DNA of 64,000 bases from Turritopsis dohrnii (GCA_027922465.2 BQMF02000341.1:434001-498000); one strand, 5' to 3'. Positions 32,951 to 45,291 are shown, counted from the first letter of the stretch. Numbers and translations: made by a program. The notes: generated by a model from the sequence alone, not told the origin.

Positions 32951-35129
32951 ACAACACGTGCATGATTTAAATAGTACTTATACATTGGACTCGTTCGTAG
33001 GATTTTGTGAATTTTTCTGATGTGTTCATCAAGTCTTTTAACTATCGACTCACATCTTTAGCTTTCTTTTTCTGTTAGCAATTTCAGCATTCCCTTATCT
33101 TTCAATGGCCTTTATTTCATAACTTTTCCGAAAGCTATATGCTGACAAAGACTTTGCCTTTTCTCTGGGAGATTTATAGCCTTGACGTAAGTGCCGTGAT
33201 AAGTCTGTTGATGATGATTTACAGTAACGCACTGGACAAAGCACTTGTCGTTGTTTGGTTTTTTTTCCTAAAAGTATAAAACATTGACAAAAATTCAAAA
33301 TAATTACAAATGAAACATGGACACACATGAAGGGAGGAAAATGTTTTACTTATGGGCCTGTTACGAAATAATGATTTATGTTCGACAGAAAATTGATACT
33401 TGAGCACTTCTCAAAAATGAACTCAAAACTTATGGGTCAAAAAAGTATTTGAAGGTGATGTAGTACTGAAAGTTGAACAATCCTGGGAAGTTTTACTGTT
33501 TGAAAGTGTACATAAATTTCATGATGGCCGTAAAACAGTGTATGTGGAACGGAATTGATATACAATTGGAAAAAAACGAATTATGACGAAAAGAAAACTT
33601 GTATCTAAAACATGCATATCTTGGCTACAAAGCAACTTTTTATGGAAACTTTTATATATAGCCTATGAGAAAATACAGATTTAAAATAATACTTATGAAA
33701 ATTTATGAAATAACCATCAAAATATAAACTTGAACAGTGTGTCGGACGGAAAAAAATACAACAAAATTCAAATTTTGTGAGATGTCGCAAAGGCGTTTCT
33801 AAACATAATAAACAACCCCTTGGACTTGGAAATGAAACTTAATTACCATATTAACCACGTGGTATTATCAAAATTAAGGTTAAAGTCTGAATTCTGTTTG
33901 ATATAAATCATGCGAAAATTGTAGAAATACACGTATTCACTTCTGACTAATTAGGTGACATTACAGTGATTGAAGTAATTGTTTTCACTTGTGCATAATC
34001 TGTAATACTGGTACGTAAATTATTAAAGCAGTTATAAACACACTTTTCACAACTAGTCTGCCAAATGTGGCAGGAGGTCAAGCAAAAAAATTTTGAAATC
34101 CAAAATCTTTCAAAAAGTTAACAACCTAACTTTTTTAAATGTTGATATAGCTGTAGGCAGTAATAACCCAAAAATAAAACTCAACAGAGGCGCAGTGAAT
34201 TTTGTGCAGATTTTCAGTCCGACATATCTTTTTTTAATCAGAATATAACCCTTAAGAATACTATTGAAATATTTGCTAGCATTAAAGATAATGGAGATGA
34301 TGTCATTAGGAACTTTTTGATAAACTGGCAGCAAAATTAAATAATTCTAGTTTAAAGATAAAAAATATGAGCGTGGAACCAAACTTTCCAAACCGGACAT
34401 TTGAGCCATTCTTCATTTTAAGCGTAAGTGTCAAGGGCAAAAAGAAGATACTGCATTGCTGTTTGAAAAGAAATCCACACCCAACAAGGCAGCACAACAC
34501 CTCGCAACATTTTGAAAAATGTGCAGGCACTTAAAGGCATAACATTTAAAATTATGTCGGACGGAAATTTTAAAAAAAATTGAAATTCTGAAATTATTTG
34601 TTGCATCTTTAGCAAAATTTTAACTCTGTTGGAAGAACTGTACCAAATAGAGATAGAATGTCCCATTTTGGAGACGATAAACCAGACGCTCCTATAAAAA
34701 TCAGGAAAACTAGCCTGATTTTATGTTGCATGCAAAATTTTTGGTCTTTTTTGCCCGCCAAAATAGATTGTGTTTTTATTTCTGAAACCAAATGTTATTT
34801 TTATTACCATTACCATTCACCAATGTTGAAAACAAACTCAGCATAGGTACCAAACTTTCATCATTCACTGCAAAAAAAGTTGATAAAAATTTCCTGTCCA
34901 ACATGCTAACTTTTCTGAGTGGCAATGATTCAGTAAATATTTTGGGAAAATAGGAGAATTTTACAAAATTTTGTTATAAGGGCGTCAAAATATAGTTTCC
35001 AATGAAAGCTTAGGACATATATTTGAAAGCGAATTTAAAATTTGATGATGTCAACCTACGTAATAGGCCCCTATCTGGTGCAAAAATTCCGTTAAAATTT
35101 CCTCCAGCGAGATATATCAAGCTACACAG
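32951..35129. other. No clear gene; possible zinc-finger trace
   Basis: On the minus strand at about 33110-33240 a fragment reads CPVRYCKSSSTDLSRHLRQ, resembling part of a C2H2-type finger, without a surrounding gene. Overlapping short frames at 34110-34846 on both strands look random. A GTCGGACGGAAA string recurs at 33740 and 34556, hinting at an old repeat. Confidence 0.3.
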
Positions 35130-37220
35130 TTGGTGAAAATACTAACTTCAAAATGTTGTCAACAGTGTTTCTCTTTGGATATTGAAACCAGCATGACTTT
35201 TTCGTGTTTCACAAACATGTTCCTCCATGCATTAAAGACAAACAATAAAGTTACGCTAAAGAGCTTGAAATCGCTGTTAGAGCTTCTCATTAAGCCACAG
35301 ATAAAACAGCAAAGTATTGGACAAAGCATTGTATTTGCAGCTCACCTTAGGTCAGTCATACCACCAATTCCCGTTGGTCTAGGTGTGGAATTAGATCATT
35401 GTTTGGGTTCAAAGTGGCTGCTACAGGAATTATCCCATCTTGGCTTTAGCATCAGCTATAATGAAGTAATCAGGTTTAAACAGTCTGCCATGGTAACAGA
35501 AGATGCATCAGAGATTGTTGAGAGCTTACCACCAGACACATTTACACAATATGTTGCAGACAATGTTAACCATAACTTGTGTACTTTAGATGGGAAACAG
35601 ACCTTTCACGGCATGGGAATCATCCAAGCTTCAATCAACAATACTGGAATCCAAAGACAGATGGTACCAATAAAAAGACAAAAACTGAAGCCTGTAAGTG
35701 AAGTTACAAAGGATAGAGGCATCCCAATCGTACATTACATCAAATGCGATTCATCTGTCATGTCAAAGCTGGTTTTTAAATCCCTTGAAGAAGATCAATG
35801 CAGACAAACTTTTGAAGCAGATATGAGGGTTAATCTTCTTTGGCAAACAGCAACTACCTTTGGTCTGTCTAGACCAGGCTGGTCTGGCTTTATGCAAACG
35901 TATCGACGTGGCGAGTATCCTGGTAAGTCTGATGTCAATATTTTACCAATAATTAATCTGAATCCTTTGGATGAGACGTGCATCTATTTGATGTTGCTGT
36001 TTGTAATCGAGCAGTGTAAGAAGGGAAATTAAAAATAAAGAGTATTATGTTTGACCAGAGGTTATGGTTAAATCAGTTCAAATTGCAACCGAGAAAAGCT
36101 TGAAGATTGTCGCTTAGGAGGGTTTCACACAATGATGAGTTACCTAGGTATCGTTGGATCTGTCATGAAAGGTTCTGGCTTGTCAGAAGTGTTTACAATT
36201 AATCTATGGTGAAAATACAACGTATCATATTGAAAGTGGCAAGGCTGTATCGAGAGCTTTAAGGGGTCACTTTCTCATTTACGATGCCTTAATGTCAAAG
36301 CTTGTTAGCTATATCCTTTCACCGGAAGATGGAAACTTCAAGAAGTTGTACACATCCTTCACATCTAGAGAAGTAACAACTGTTTATTGGATAAAAAAGA
36401 TTTCCTGTCATTTAAATCGAGGACTGCAAAGTTATGGATACAGTATATGGTGATTGGCATTCCCATCTGTTAGCTGTATCTAAGATGTTGAATTTATTTG
36501 CAGCCACTGGAAATATAAATTATGCTAAAAGTTTAAGGCTCTACCTGCAGCAAATGAATGAACTTGCATCAAAATATCCTGATATTTATGAGAAGTTTGT
36601 AAGCAATGGATATCATGTTCTTAGACGAACCGACCAGTTTTGGGGTGAGCTTTGAACTGATTTGGTTATTGAGAAAGTCATGATGCGCTCTATTAAATCT
36701 GGTGGCGGACTTACAAGAGGAAGAAACATGTCAGAGAATGTGATTCTAACATGGGTTCACACAATGCATATTAGTGCCCAAATTCATGGTGCCATGACAG
36801 AACTAATGAAAACTCAACATAGGACGAGTAATCAGCATGTTGAACTCGGTGCTTCAAGAATGAAACGCGTCCAAGATGACTTAAAGACTTGGCTGGACAT
36901 CAACGACCCCTTTGACGTGAACGAACCTTTGCTGAATAGTATTGCAAGATTAATTGCGATGACGCTGAAAGTGTAGGAAAGTATATCCAAAATCTTCTTG
37001 ACGATGTTTCCTTTGGGGGTGCCACCATTAAAAAAAGACCATGTTCAATCTTTGGAACACTTAAAGGTTGGAATATTCGTAGAAAAAGAGAAGATCTATG
37101 TAGGTCCAATGATTTTATTTTCAAGATAACTGGTGCTGGTGGAAAGAGATGGTAACATGAAGCAGTATTTCGGTTACGAACTGACACCATTTCGAACATC
37201 ATTATTCCACAATGGTATGA
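35130..37220 (+). pseudogene. Decayed gene of a repeated invertebrate family, 5' part
   Basis: Blocks include SIGQSIVFAAHLRSVIPPIP, LGFSISYNEVIRFKQSA, FTQYVADNVNHNLCTLDGK, TFHGMGII (35130-36032); then MDTVYGDWHSHLLAVSKML, LFAATGNINYAKSLRLYLQQ, RTDQFWGEL, TGA, TDLVIEKVMMRSIKSGGGLT (36434-36976). It ends with YELTPFRTSLFHNGMM at 37216. I recognise the pattern as a common uncharacterised family in cnidarian and other invertebrate genomes, probably carried by a transposable element, with no established function. An in-frame TGA near 36653 and frame changes near 36030 and 36970 show it is dead. The 5.6-kb transposon interrupts it at about 37221. Confidence 0.65.
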
Positions 37221-37225
37221 TGTGA

Positions 37226-37256
37226 ATATGGTTGCTCAAATGTAGCAATATTCAAT
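37226..37256 (+). repeat. Left terminal inverted repeat
   Basis: All 31 bases match the complement of 42782-42812 (start ATATGGTTGCTC, end AATATTCAAT). Confidence 0.92.
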
Positions 37257-37539
37257 GAAGTATTTTATATTTTCAATCATACAATATTATCTATCGAATT
37301 GAAATATTCGGTGCGATTTATTAATATACTATATTTATAATGCTCATTGTATATATTATATATAAGTTATTATATGTTCACGATATTTTATCAGGTTTGT
37401 GAGTTCTTATATATGCAATGGATTGAAATTATATTCAACCACACAATATATGGTCAACGAAATACTAGTTTGTAATCTGGTCTGGAATTTGAACAGGTAA
37501 TATCGTTTGGCTTAATTTTCGCAGGAACTAGAAAAAAAT

Positions 37540-39232
37540 ATGGCGGCAGCTAATGTAAACATGATTCATAGAGATCCATCCACTATCCAGGATTTTTTCA
37601 ATCAAATAGCCCTTTTTGTAGATCGTATTGGGCAAAAAGATTATTCTTTGGATGAGTTAAGTGTATTCTCAGTGGTTCTAGACAAAATGATCGTCACGCT
37701 ACTTGCTTTTCAACAGGACTATTACCAATCAGCTAGTCTGCTTTCTCTTCTAATAAAGCGTTTGAAAATATTCGCAGAGGAAATAAAAAGAAAATTGAGA
37801 CATGATACACCAATTCAAGAGAGACTTGGAGTATATCAAGTAGATGTAGCACTTATGCGTAGTCATGGTCCAGGTAGGCCCAAGTATGACATTCCTGAAG
37901 AAACTCTGTTGTACTTCAGGGAGCTGGGGTTTATTTGGAAAAATATTTCTGACTTGCTCTTAGTATTCAGGTGGACTGTTTACAGAAGAGTACAAGAATT
38001 TGGACTGAAAGAAATAACTGGTTTTTCTTATGTAACTGACGAAAATCTTGATGAATTGATTGTTAACTATAGAACTCTGCACAGTGTAAACACTGGTGGA
38101 TCAATGGTTATGGGTCACCTGAGATCTCTTGGTTTGAGAGTGCAGCAAAGAAGAGTAACTCAAAGTCTAGCTAGGATTGATCCTGAAGGCTCTAGAATGA
38201 GATGGGCTTTGTTGATTAAGAGGCGCAAGTACGTAAGAGGTAGGTGCACCAAATAGCCTCTGGCATTTAGATGGGCACCATAGCTTGATTACATGGGGCT
38301 TTGTCATACACGGGTGTATCGACTGGTTCTCGCGAATGATAATGTATTTACAATGTTTCTGCAACAACCGAAAAGAAACAGTCCTAACTTTGTTTGAAGA
38401 CTCTATTGAAAAAAAATGGAATCCTGTCTAGAGTGCGAACTGATAAGGGCGGTGAAAATGTCCTGGTGTAGGAAAAAATGGTTGAACTACGAGGCAATAA
38501 TCTTCGTCAATAATCGTGGCAGTTTTCTGGTAGGATCATCTGTTCATAGCAAAGAATTGATCGTCTTTGGCGAGACGTTTCAAACTATGTGTGTTGTGAG
38601 TTCTATTTCACCTGTCAGGCAATCGAAGAGCAAGGTAAATTTTGCAAAAATCTTCAAAGACATAAAATTAAATTTCACCCATAGATTATACACCTTTTTG
38701 TACAGTAAATTAGTTAAAAATCCGCATAAATTTGATATGTAGTTTGGTAAATGGCGAAAATCTTTAGCAAATGTTGAGAGAACACGCTGAAAGAAATTAT
38801 TTTGCTTTAGGTGTCTTGCTGCTGGATAACCCTACTCACTTGTTTGTCCTGCATTATATATTTAAACCCCGTATAAACCACGTCATAGGCAGTTTCGTGA
38901 GTGGGTGGAACAAACATCCTTTGCGAAGCGAAAGAAATTGGTCCCCAGAAAGGTTATGGGTGAATGGGATGATGGATCTAAGAAACCAGGATGTCCTGCC
39001 TGCTTCAGAACTCCAGCAAAACTCTTCTTTGGAAGAGTTGGAATGGTATGGAATGGATTGGTTTGCACCTGTGCCATCCGATGATGGACTAGCCACTGTG
39101 GAACTGGAAGAAATTGATGTACCGTTTAGCCAAGAGTGCCACCAATGGCTGCAACAGATTGATCCTTTGATGTCATCATCGTCATTTGGTGTTGACTTAT
39201 ATTTGTCAGCCTTAGGAAGCATTAATGAGTAA
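37540..39232 (+). pseudogene. rve-type integrase/transposase of the 5.6-kb element
   Basis: From ATG 37540 a 238-codon frame encodes an N-terminal helical region and a helix-turn-helix-like segment (GPGRPKYDIPEETLLYFREL, WTVYRRVQEFGL). The catalytic core continues after a one-base shift: NSLWHLDGHHSLITWGF (first Asp), FSRMIMYLQCFCNNR, then VRTDKGGEN (second Asp), and later QRIDRLWRDV. Relatives have RIERLWRD, so the third acidic residue is Asp instead of Glu. Near 38636 AAG|GTAAAT looks like a donor, with an acceptor at about 38811 (TTTGCTTTAG). The last exon reads VLLLDNPTHLF, PRINHVIGSFVSGWNKHPLR, ERNWSPERLWVNGM, then an acidic tail to TAA at 39232. Stops and shifts around 38250-38640 make it inactive. 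Confidence 0.82.
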
Positions 39233-40014
39233 AAAATCATAAACCTTACATGTAAAGACTGTTTGTTGTTATAGCAGCAATAAGGTAATGATGAAGTGAT
39301 AATAAAGTTTCTGTTATTTGATTAAGTCTTTTTCTTAGAAATTACCTCGAGTTTCTGAAGAAAAACAAAACAAAACGTAAAGTAAATTTTCTTCCATCAA
39401 ATATCCTGCAGATGCCTATTAGCGCCTATTTCCTCGCTTAAATTACAATTCCACAGAATCATGCTTTCTTTACTGGTCACTTCAGTCTAGAGAATATTGA
39501 TTTTCTTGTTTTTAAGTGGCTCGGCGAAAAAAAAGAATTTTGTGCAGAATTGTAAGTGAAGTGAGGAAAAAGGCATCAATGAGTCTCCGTGAAATAATCT
39601 TAAAATAACAAAAAATCTCGAATTTCAGTTCATATCACACATTTAAGCCAAGTTTCTAAGATCAACCTCTTTTTCAATATTACATTAAACTTTTAATTAG
39701 TCATCTTATACTTCGAGATGTAGAGATTAATTAACAAATTTGAAAATTTATTTTCAAAACAACTCCATTTTTGTGATTCACAAACTTTGCTTATGGCAAA
39801 ACATAAGACAAGGCTAAGAATGCTGTACCTGAAAGAAATATAAAATTTATTAAAAAGAACTAAAAGAACTTCAATAAAGGATCTTAGATCATATGAGAGT
39901 CAATGCAGGGAGAGAGAATCGAAAGATGATAATTTCACCCTTTTTCACAATGAAACAATACTTCCTTTTAAATAACAAAACAGTCCAACATAAAAAAATC
40001 TATATGCATGTATA
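39233..40014. other. Intergenic region between convergent transposon genes
   Basis: AT-rich with AATAAAG at about 39300, a possible polyadenylation signal for the integrase gene. I see no further gene or repeat. Confidence 0.4.
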
Positions 40015-42153
40015 TCAAACAGATGTAAATTGATTCCCTGTAGAAGGCAATGCAATTTCAAATCCTTCTTTGAAACTTTCATATGTTGAAAAAATGGGAC
40101 AGTCTATCTTCAATGCACAAATACTGGAGAAAAATCCATTTCTTACAGCAAAGTGAAAAGTAATGCTTACATTGCTCTGATGTTTCTGATGCAAATTCAA
40201 TTTGATTCAATAGCTGGTTTGCAGAATACTGTTCTTCACCGACAAATAACTTTTCATACAAAGATTGGTGCATTTTAATTTGACCCAGTACATCTAATAC
40301 TTCTAAACCTTTTTGCAGTTGATCAAGCATGACTTTTCTTTTTGCCAAACTGAAATGTACCAGAATATTCTGACACACTTTAAGCACAGTATTTTCCTAT
40401 AAAAATAATGCACGTTTTTAACAGAAAGAAAAAATAAACAATGTACTCATCACAATAGCAAAGAAACTTATCACAACAAATAATTCCATTATTCACTGCA
40501 AAAGCCTTAGTTGTATTGGTATAACAGCTTATCTCAAATGAAAACATGAAACAAAACTATACTAAACTAAACTTAGCACAGATCCTAACAAGCTGTAATG
40601 TAACCAATGCAAAACCTTTGTTCATTATCTACATGCAAATGTTGGCATTAAAATGTCAAGAATTAAAAGAACTCACATTCAACAGTATGTGTAATCCACA
40701 TTCTTCCATTATTTCACAGTAATTATCACTTTGGCATATATCTTCATATTTCGGATTATCTGATGATAGCTGTATCAATAGAAAAAGATGAACTTGCATG
40801 GAAATCCTAATAAAATCACACTAAGCTAACCGATGTCACTTTACCATAAGTTGCAGTTTTATTAATAATTTTAAAAACAAATATAAATAATTATATACCT
40901 GATCCAGAACAAACTTTGCCTTTGTGTTAGTTACATCCTTTGGTGACAGCAACGGAATACAATCCTGTACATTTCCAGTGACTATGTACCTGAATACAGC
41001 AGGAATTAAGTTTCCACAACATATACCAACTTGGGATATAGAATGAGCAAACACTTTGCCAATTGTTTCCATTAAGTCACCACTTGCTATGGCTGTGTTA
41101 TACACAGGTAATCTTCTGCCAGTTTTCCCACAAAATAACGCTGGGAAACCCTCAGAACTGCTACCAGTTTCCAGTGCATTAAAAAAATCAGTATCAAATT
41201 GTTTCAGTACTCCTCCAGTGTCTATTGCTGGTTGGTTCAAATAAATTATTTTTAGAGGATCAGCCGGGTTGAAATCATGTTTCTTGTAATGTGACAATGC
41301 ATCTGTTAAAATAAATTCTGGATCAATTTTCAACCTCAGAAATTTATCTGAGAGCTTGTTTTTAAGGTATTGCAAAGACTCCTCCAATGTGCAAAACTTT
41401 GGTTGTGTGTTCTGTGTGTCCAAAATTTCATTTAACAAAGTTTCAAATCCTTCACTAGTACTATTTCCATTAACTGTCAATGAGGAGGTAGACCGATTTC
41501 CTCTTGGGCTAACAGCTAAGATACTTGTTGTGGTAGTGTCACTACTTCTTGAAATGGCAGTTGAAGTGATAGATGATGTAGATGTGTCAACATCTGCTGC
41601 AGATAAACCATCACTCTTAGAAGGTGAATATATTGAATGTTCTAGATCATCCTCATCCAGGTCACTTTGTGATACTATGAGAGACACTGCATTTAAATTC
41701 TTAAGTCTGCAGTACAACTTCCCTTGCCCTATGAGTGCTTTAATTCGACCAGAATTCCATTCTAATCCAGATGCAATGTCAGGTTCACTGATCATGTTTC
41801 TACAACATTTCACAAACTCAAAATCATTTTCTTTGATCAATGTCAGTTTTGTTTTAAAAATTTGTTCCAATGATTTACGTATGTCCATCTCTGAGCTGCC
41901 AGGCAAAAGATTTTGAACCAGCTCCCAACCACTACATCATCCTGTAACTTATATTTATCCACAGGCTTGTAATCTTTTTCATCCAACAAGACAACCTCAA
42001 GAGGTTTTGGTCTTTCCCTGCTAGCAACAACTTTGGATCTTGGTGTTTGAAGTCGGTAGGGATGCCCTGTTGTAGCTCTTTTCCTGCTATTTGACCTTGA
42101 AAACCCAGATAATGTTGTGTTGAAGTATTGGCTGCAGTAAACGAAGTGGACAC
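40015..42153 (-). CDS. HECT-domain E3 ubiquitin ligase-like gene carried by the transposon
   Basis: The minus-strand large exon 40899-about 41930 encodes a linker (ELVQNLLPGSSEMDIRKSLE), a Ser/Thr-rich stretch and the HECT N-lobe: LKIIYLNQPAIDTGGVLKQF, LFCGKTGRRLPVYN, GKVFAHSISQVG, FRYIVTGN. It ends GATCAG|GTATAT. Exon 40677-40769 (93 bp, GATACAG|CTATC to AAT|GTGAGT) and exon 40171-40396 follow, in phase 0. The C-lobe end at 40015-40200 reads NGFFSSICALKIDCPIFSTY, ESFKEGFEIAL, TGA. The Cys in ICALKID aligns with the catalytic Cys of the HECT C-F-N-x-L motif. The family, resembling G2E3-like multicopy genes, transfers ubiquitin through that Cys. A one-base frame change near 40170 separates the third exon from the C-lobe unless a 47-nt intron with a shifted border is used. 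A second break occurs near 41930, and an upstream serine/asparagine-rich part (41932-42360) is in other frames. Probably slightly decayed. Confidence 0.75.
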
Positions 42154-42781
42154 AGAATTCAGAGCAGGATTAATGAGATTCCGTGGATTGTTATTAGTAC
42201 TACTGCTGCAGAGACTATTATTAGCTCCATCATTATTAGAAGCTGCTGAAACAACAGAAGCTGTTGCATTCCTTATTAAACGTTATGTTGTGGCATAAAT
42301 GCTATCAGCAGCACTTGTCCCATTTCTACGAAGCTCTTCTCTTACCACTCTTCTGATATGTTCATAGTTATTTTCCATATTAAGCTGGCCTTAAAACACG
42401 ACTGGCTGCTATTTGTTGATTTGAGCTCCAAGTTTGACAAGATTCGTCCTGCTAGGAGACCTGCACAATTTCAGATTTCGGGGACCAGACAGTTTAAAAC
42501 ACAGACTGTACAACGCAAGGCTATCATATAAGTAGTTACTATAAAAATGATGATTTAAATGGAATATGGTTTATTGAACACGAAGACATTCTGCAGACCA
42601 TATTAAATACATATTTCATTGAATATATTTGATTTTTTATTGAATATGTAATGTGTCGTTGAACATAAATATAGTATCACTGAATAATACGAATTATTAA
42701 TCTATAATATAATGTTTCATTGAATATATATAATGTGTTGGTTGAATATATAAAGTGTATCACAAACATTAATATGATGTT

Positions 42782-42812
42782 ATTGAATATTGCTACATTT
42801 GAGCAACCATAT
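42782..42812 (-). repeat. Right terminal inverted repeat
   Basis: This is the exact complement of the left repeat. The adjacent 42550-42780 carries repeated TTGAATAT/TTGAACAT motifs about 30 bp apart. Confidence 0.92.
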
Positions 42813-43407
42813 GCGAAAGCCTAACAAATCAAATCTGGCTAAGGCTCTAAAGGAGGGATTAAATCATTCTGTACCTGTAGGATAAGATGGAGGTGCACTG
42901 TTGCACAAAGTGAAGTGGCTGTCAAATAGCACATATCAAAGTATCATTAGCCAGTATACGAACTACGTCATACAAATGTTTCATTGGAGGACTGGTATGA
43001 ACGTTTTCCTTTTAAATGAAGGTGGAAAAACCAAAGAAATGCGATGCGGAAGATAGAAGACTTTGTTAACTCCGCTGGAGCATTGGGAAATGCCAAAAAT
43101 GCCATTTCAGAGAAATCAGATCAGAGCACAGATCAAACCAACGGATAGAAGCAATCAATGGCTGGATAAAGAAGACTGTCCTGGAGATTTCAATTCTGAG
43201 ACAATGTTTATTACTTACCAAACTGGGAAAGGTGGAGATCATATTGTACCTGTGTTGTCTCCACCTGAATGTTTCGAAGCAATGCAGTATCTCACAAATG
43301 AGGAAGTCAGGAAAAATGCAAGCATAGCCGATAATAACACCTACATATTTTTTAGCACAAAAAAAAAACAGTTACAGCCATGCAAGTGGTTGGCACTGTA
43401 TAATTGA
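42813..43407 (+). pseudogene. Continuation of the interrupted gene and an adjoining fragment
   Basis: Immediately after the transposon the plus strand reads RKPNKSNLAKALKEGL, then DGGALLHKVKWLSNSTYQS and QYTNYVIQMF, the expected downstream part of the gene that stops at 37220. Stops at about 42880 and 43050 break it. From 43063 another open frame begins and shows DFNSETMFITYQTGKGGDHI, VPVLSPPECFEAMQYLTNEE, which I associate with a different uncharacterised repeated family. The joint near 43170 may be an old recombination or insertion point. Confidence 0.5.
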
Positions 43408-43998
43408 CATTCTAGTTTGTCTTCATAAAAAAGGTACCACCAATGCTACACAGAATTGTCATCATGTCGCTACTTTTTAGCCAAATTAGATCTTTCTGAT
43501 AAAGAAAAAGAATTAGTTTACAACCATTTTGGTCATTATGTCATTATCGGCTTCTGAGGATAAGCAAATTGATAGAAGAATGGAAAAGCAAGTGGCTGAT
43601 AGTAATATTGAATGTTCTGAAATTTCTAAAGTTAGAAAAAGAAATTACAAAAGGTGGAAGTAACACAAAGAAGATAAAAGGTGATACTGCAAAGCAAAGG
43701 ACGTATCCTAGAAGAAAACGATGCAAGGAAGGTAAGACAGATTAGTAATATGACAACGTTGTTCTTGACTGCATAGAGAAGGCATACAAACTCTAAGATA
43801 CTTGCATTTCTCGAGCTTTTTTGTTAAGTTATGAAATTTTTCTTTAGTGAAAAAAAGAGAATTATAGATGTAGTTGATATCATAGATGTTTGTTATATAC
43901 TCAGAGTATGATAATAAAATTAGTAAAAATTTAGTCCTAATATAGACGTAGGATATTTGTCAGAATAGATCGGCTTTGCATGTTTTGACATTGGAGTG
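43408..43998. other. No clear gene
   Basis: Short A-rich frames only. A plus-strand KLIEEWKSKWL-like trace near 43570 is in no sustained frame. Nothing further can be supported. Confidence 0.4.
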
Positions 43999-44475
43999 TT
44001 AGTTTGTATGAATTGTCATGCAATACTTTTTGGATAGGATAGCTCTGCATCTATTTGAAACATCAGAATAGGTCTTACGCATTGTCAGATATTTGTCAAT
44101 AGTGATCAACTCTGTCCTTTCTACTTCTAAAGCTTTCTTGGGTGATTTAGCTTTGCTCTCCTTTAACACAATCTCATATTTCTTACGGAAGTCTCTGACT
44201 GAGCTCCCTTTTAATGTTGAAAAATCGATCCGGAATTCATGAACAGCATTAATTGATCCATTTTGGCTTGCATACTTTGCAATTACAAACCTTTTAGCAG
44301 GTGAATATTTTATGTATGTTGTACTGAGTTGTTTTCTGTTCATTGCTTGTTGAACCGCTTGAACTGTTTCAATATGAGCAAATGCTCCTAATGTAGTTTC
44401 TTCTGCTGACGGAAAATAAGAAACTAAAGAAGAAAACAATATTTTCATTATTTCGCTATCCTTACTGCTAAAGGA
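43999..44475 (-). pseudogene. Fragment of a repeated helix-turn-helix-type family
   Basis: The minus frame reads IKYSPAKRFVIAKYASQNGS, INAVHEFRIDF, KGSSVRDFRKKYEIVLKESK, SPKKALEVERTELITIDKYL. The pattern of an AKRFVIAKYA helix, a short turn and SSVRDFRKKY resembles the N-terminal DNA-binding part of KRBA2-like or CENPB-like transposon proteins. The catalytic domain is missing. The open frame extends to 44628 only because it runs into the inverted-repeat element whose end is at 44476, so that N-terminal portion is not part of the gene. Confidence 0.45.
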
Positions 44476-45291
44476 TACCTTAAGGGAAGAAATTTGTATG
44501 GAACTTTTTTTGCGGACCCTCAAATCCGCAAAAATAAATTCCGCAAAAATGAATAAATATTGGTCATCCGCAAAATTAAATTCTGCAAAATTTTTGAAAT
44601 TCTTCATCTGCCAAAATTTACTTCTCAAACTTTTTGAAAATTTTTACCTGTAAAGAATTAATTTTTCACTTTGCATTGCATATAACTGCAAGTCGCGTCT
44701 TAACAAAACGTTTGAAAAATGAAATAGGAGTTGAAAAAGGAAAGAAGTCTTGCTTATTGAACATCTAAGGATTCATTTATTACTCATCGTCAATAACAAT
44801 ACAAGCAGCACTTCCAACCAGTTTAGCGCTTCGTACTGGTGCTTTTACTTTGAGAAACGATCTTATGTTGGCGGCGGAGGTATCACAGTTTCTCTATTAT
44901 TTATTGCTCTTTTCCATTATGGGAAGTAGATCTAGACTGAGTCATATCTTCAGTTGCTGGCGTTACATTGACCTTCACTGATCAAAGATAAGACCCAGCT
45001 GCATTCTCTGTTATAGCTTAGTATTCTTTTTTGATATATGAACTGATAAAAAATAGATGTCATTCCGTAAATCTGCTTTTTCTATTCAAACTAAAGTTGG
45101 TATATACCCAGGTACTAAACTACGTGTTTCCTGACTTTCGATTTTATTAAATTTGTTGCATCCGCAAAATGAATTCTGCAAAATCTCTTTCGAGGTCCTC
45201 ATCCGCAAAAATTTATTCCATAAAATATGGCAGTTTTGAGTCATTTATCCACAAAAATTTCTTCTGCAAACAATTTTCTTCCCTTAAGGTA
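44476..45291. mobile_element. 816-bp non-autonomous inverted-repeat element
   Basis: The ends read TACCTTAAGGGAAGAAATTTG and, inverted, the same with few changes (CTTCCCTTAAGGTA at 45278-45291), giving CCTTAAGGGAAGAA termini flanked by TA. Subterminal TTTTTGCGGA and TCCGCAAAA motifs repeat many times at both sides, in mirrored orientation. There is no coding capacity. It behaves like a MITE of a TA-targeting superfamily; the partner transposase is unknown. Confidence 0.75.

Larger units (their letters stand above)
37226..42812. mobile_element. 5.6-kb integrase-type DNA transposon carrying a HECT E3 ligase gene
   Basis: The termini are 31-bp perfect inverted repeats, ATATGGTTGCTCAAATGTAG and onward at 37226-37256 and its complement at 42782-42812. 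The subterminal regions are AT-rich and studded with TTGAATATA-like motifs (37.26-37.45 and 42.55-42.8 kb). Inside are a plus-strand rve-type integrase gene (37540-39232) and, convergent to it, a minus-strand HECT-domain gene (40015-42153 or beyond). Host sequence reads LFHNGMM before the left end and RKPNKSNLAKALKEG after the right end, the expected continuation of the interrupted gene, so both borders are supported. ATAT flanks could be a 4-bp duplication, as in Ginger-type elements. The classification as Ginger-like or IS3EU-like is inference. Confidence 0.85.

Noticed and set aside
40124..40170. 47-nt intron before the HECT C-lobe
   Set aside because: GT-AG borders exist, but the splice would put the catalytic segment out of frame; a one-base indel explains it better.
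41356..41916. 186-codon plus-strand ORF
   Set aside because: Shadow of the HECT gene, whose minus frame has recognisable motifs and splice sites.
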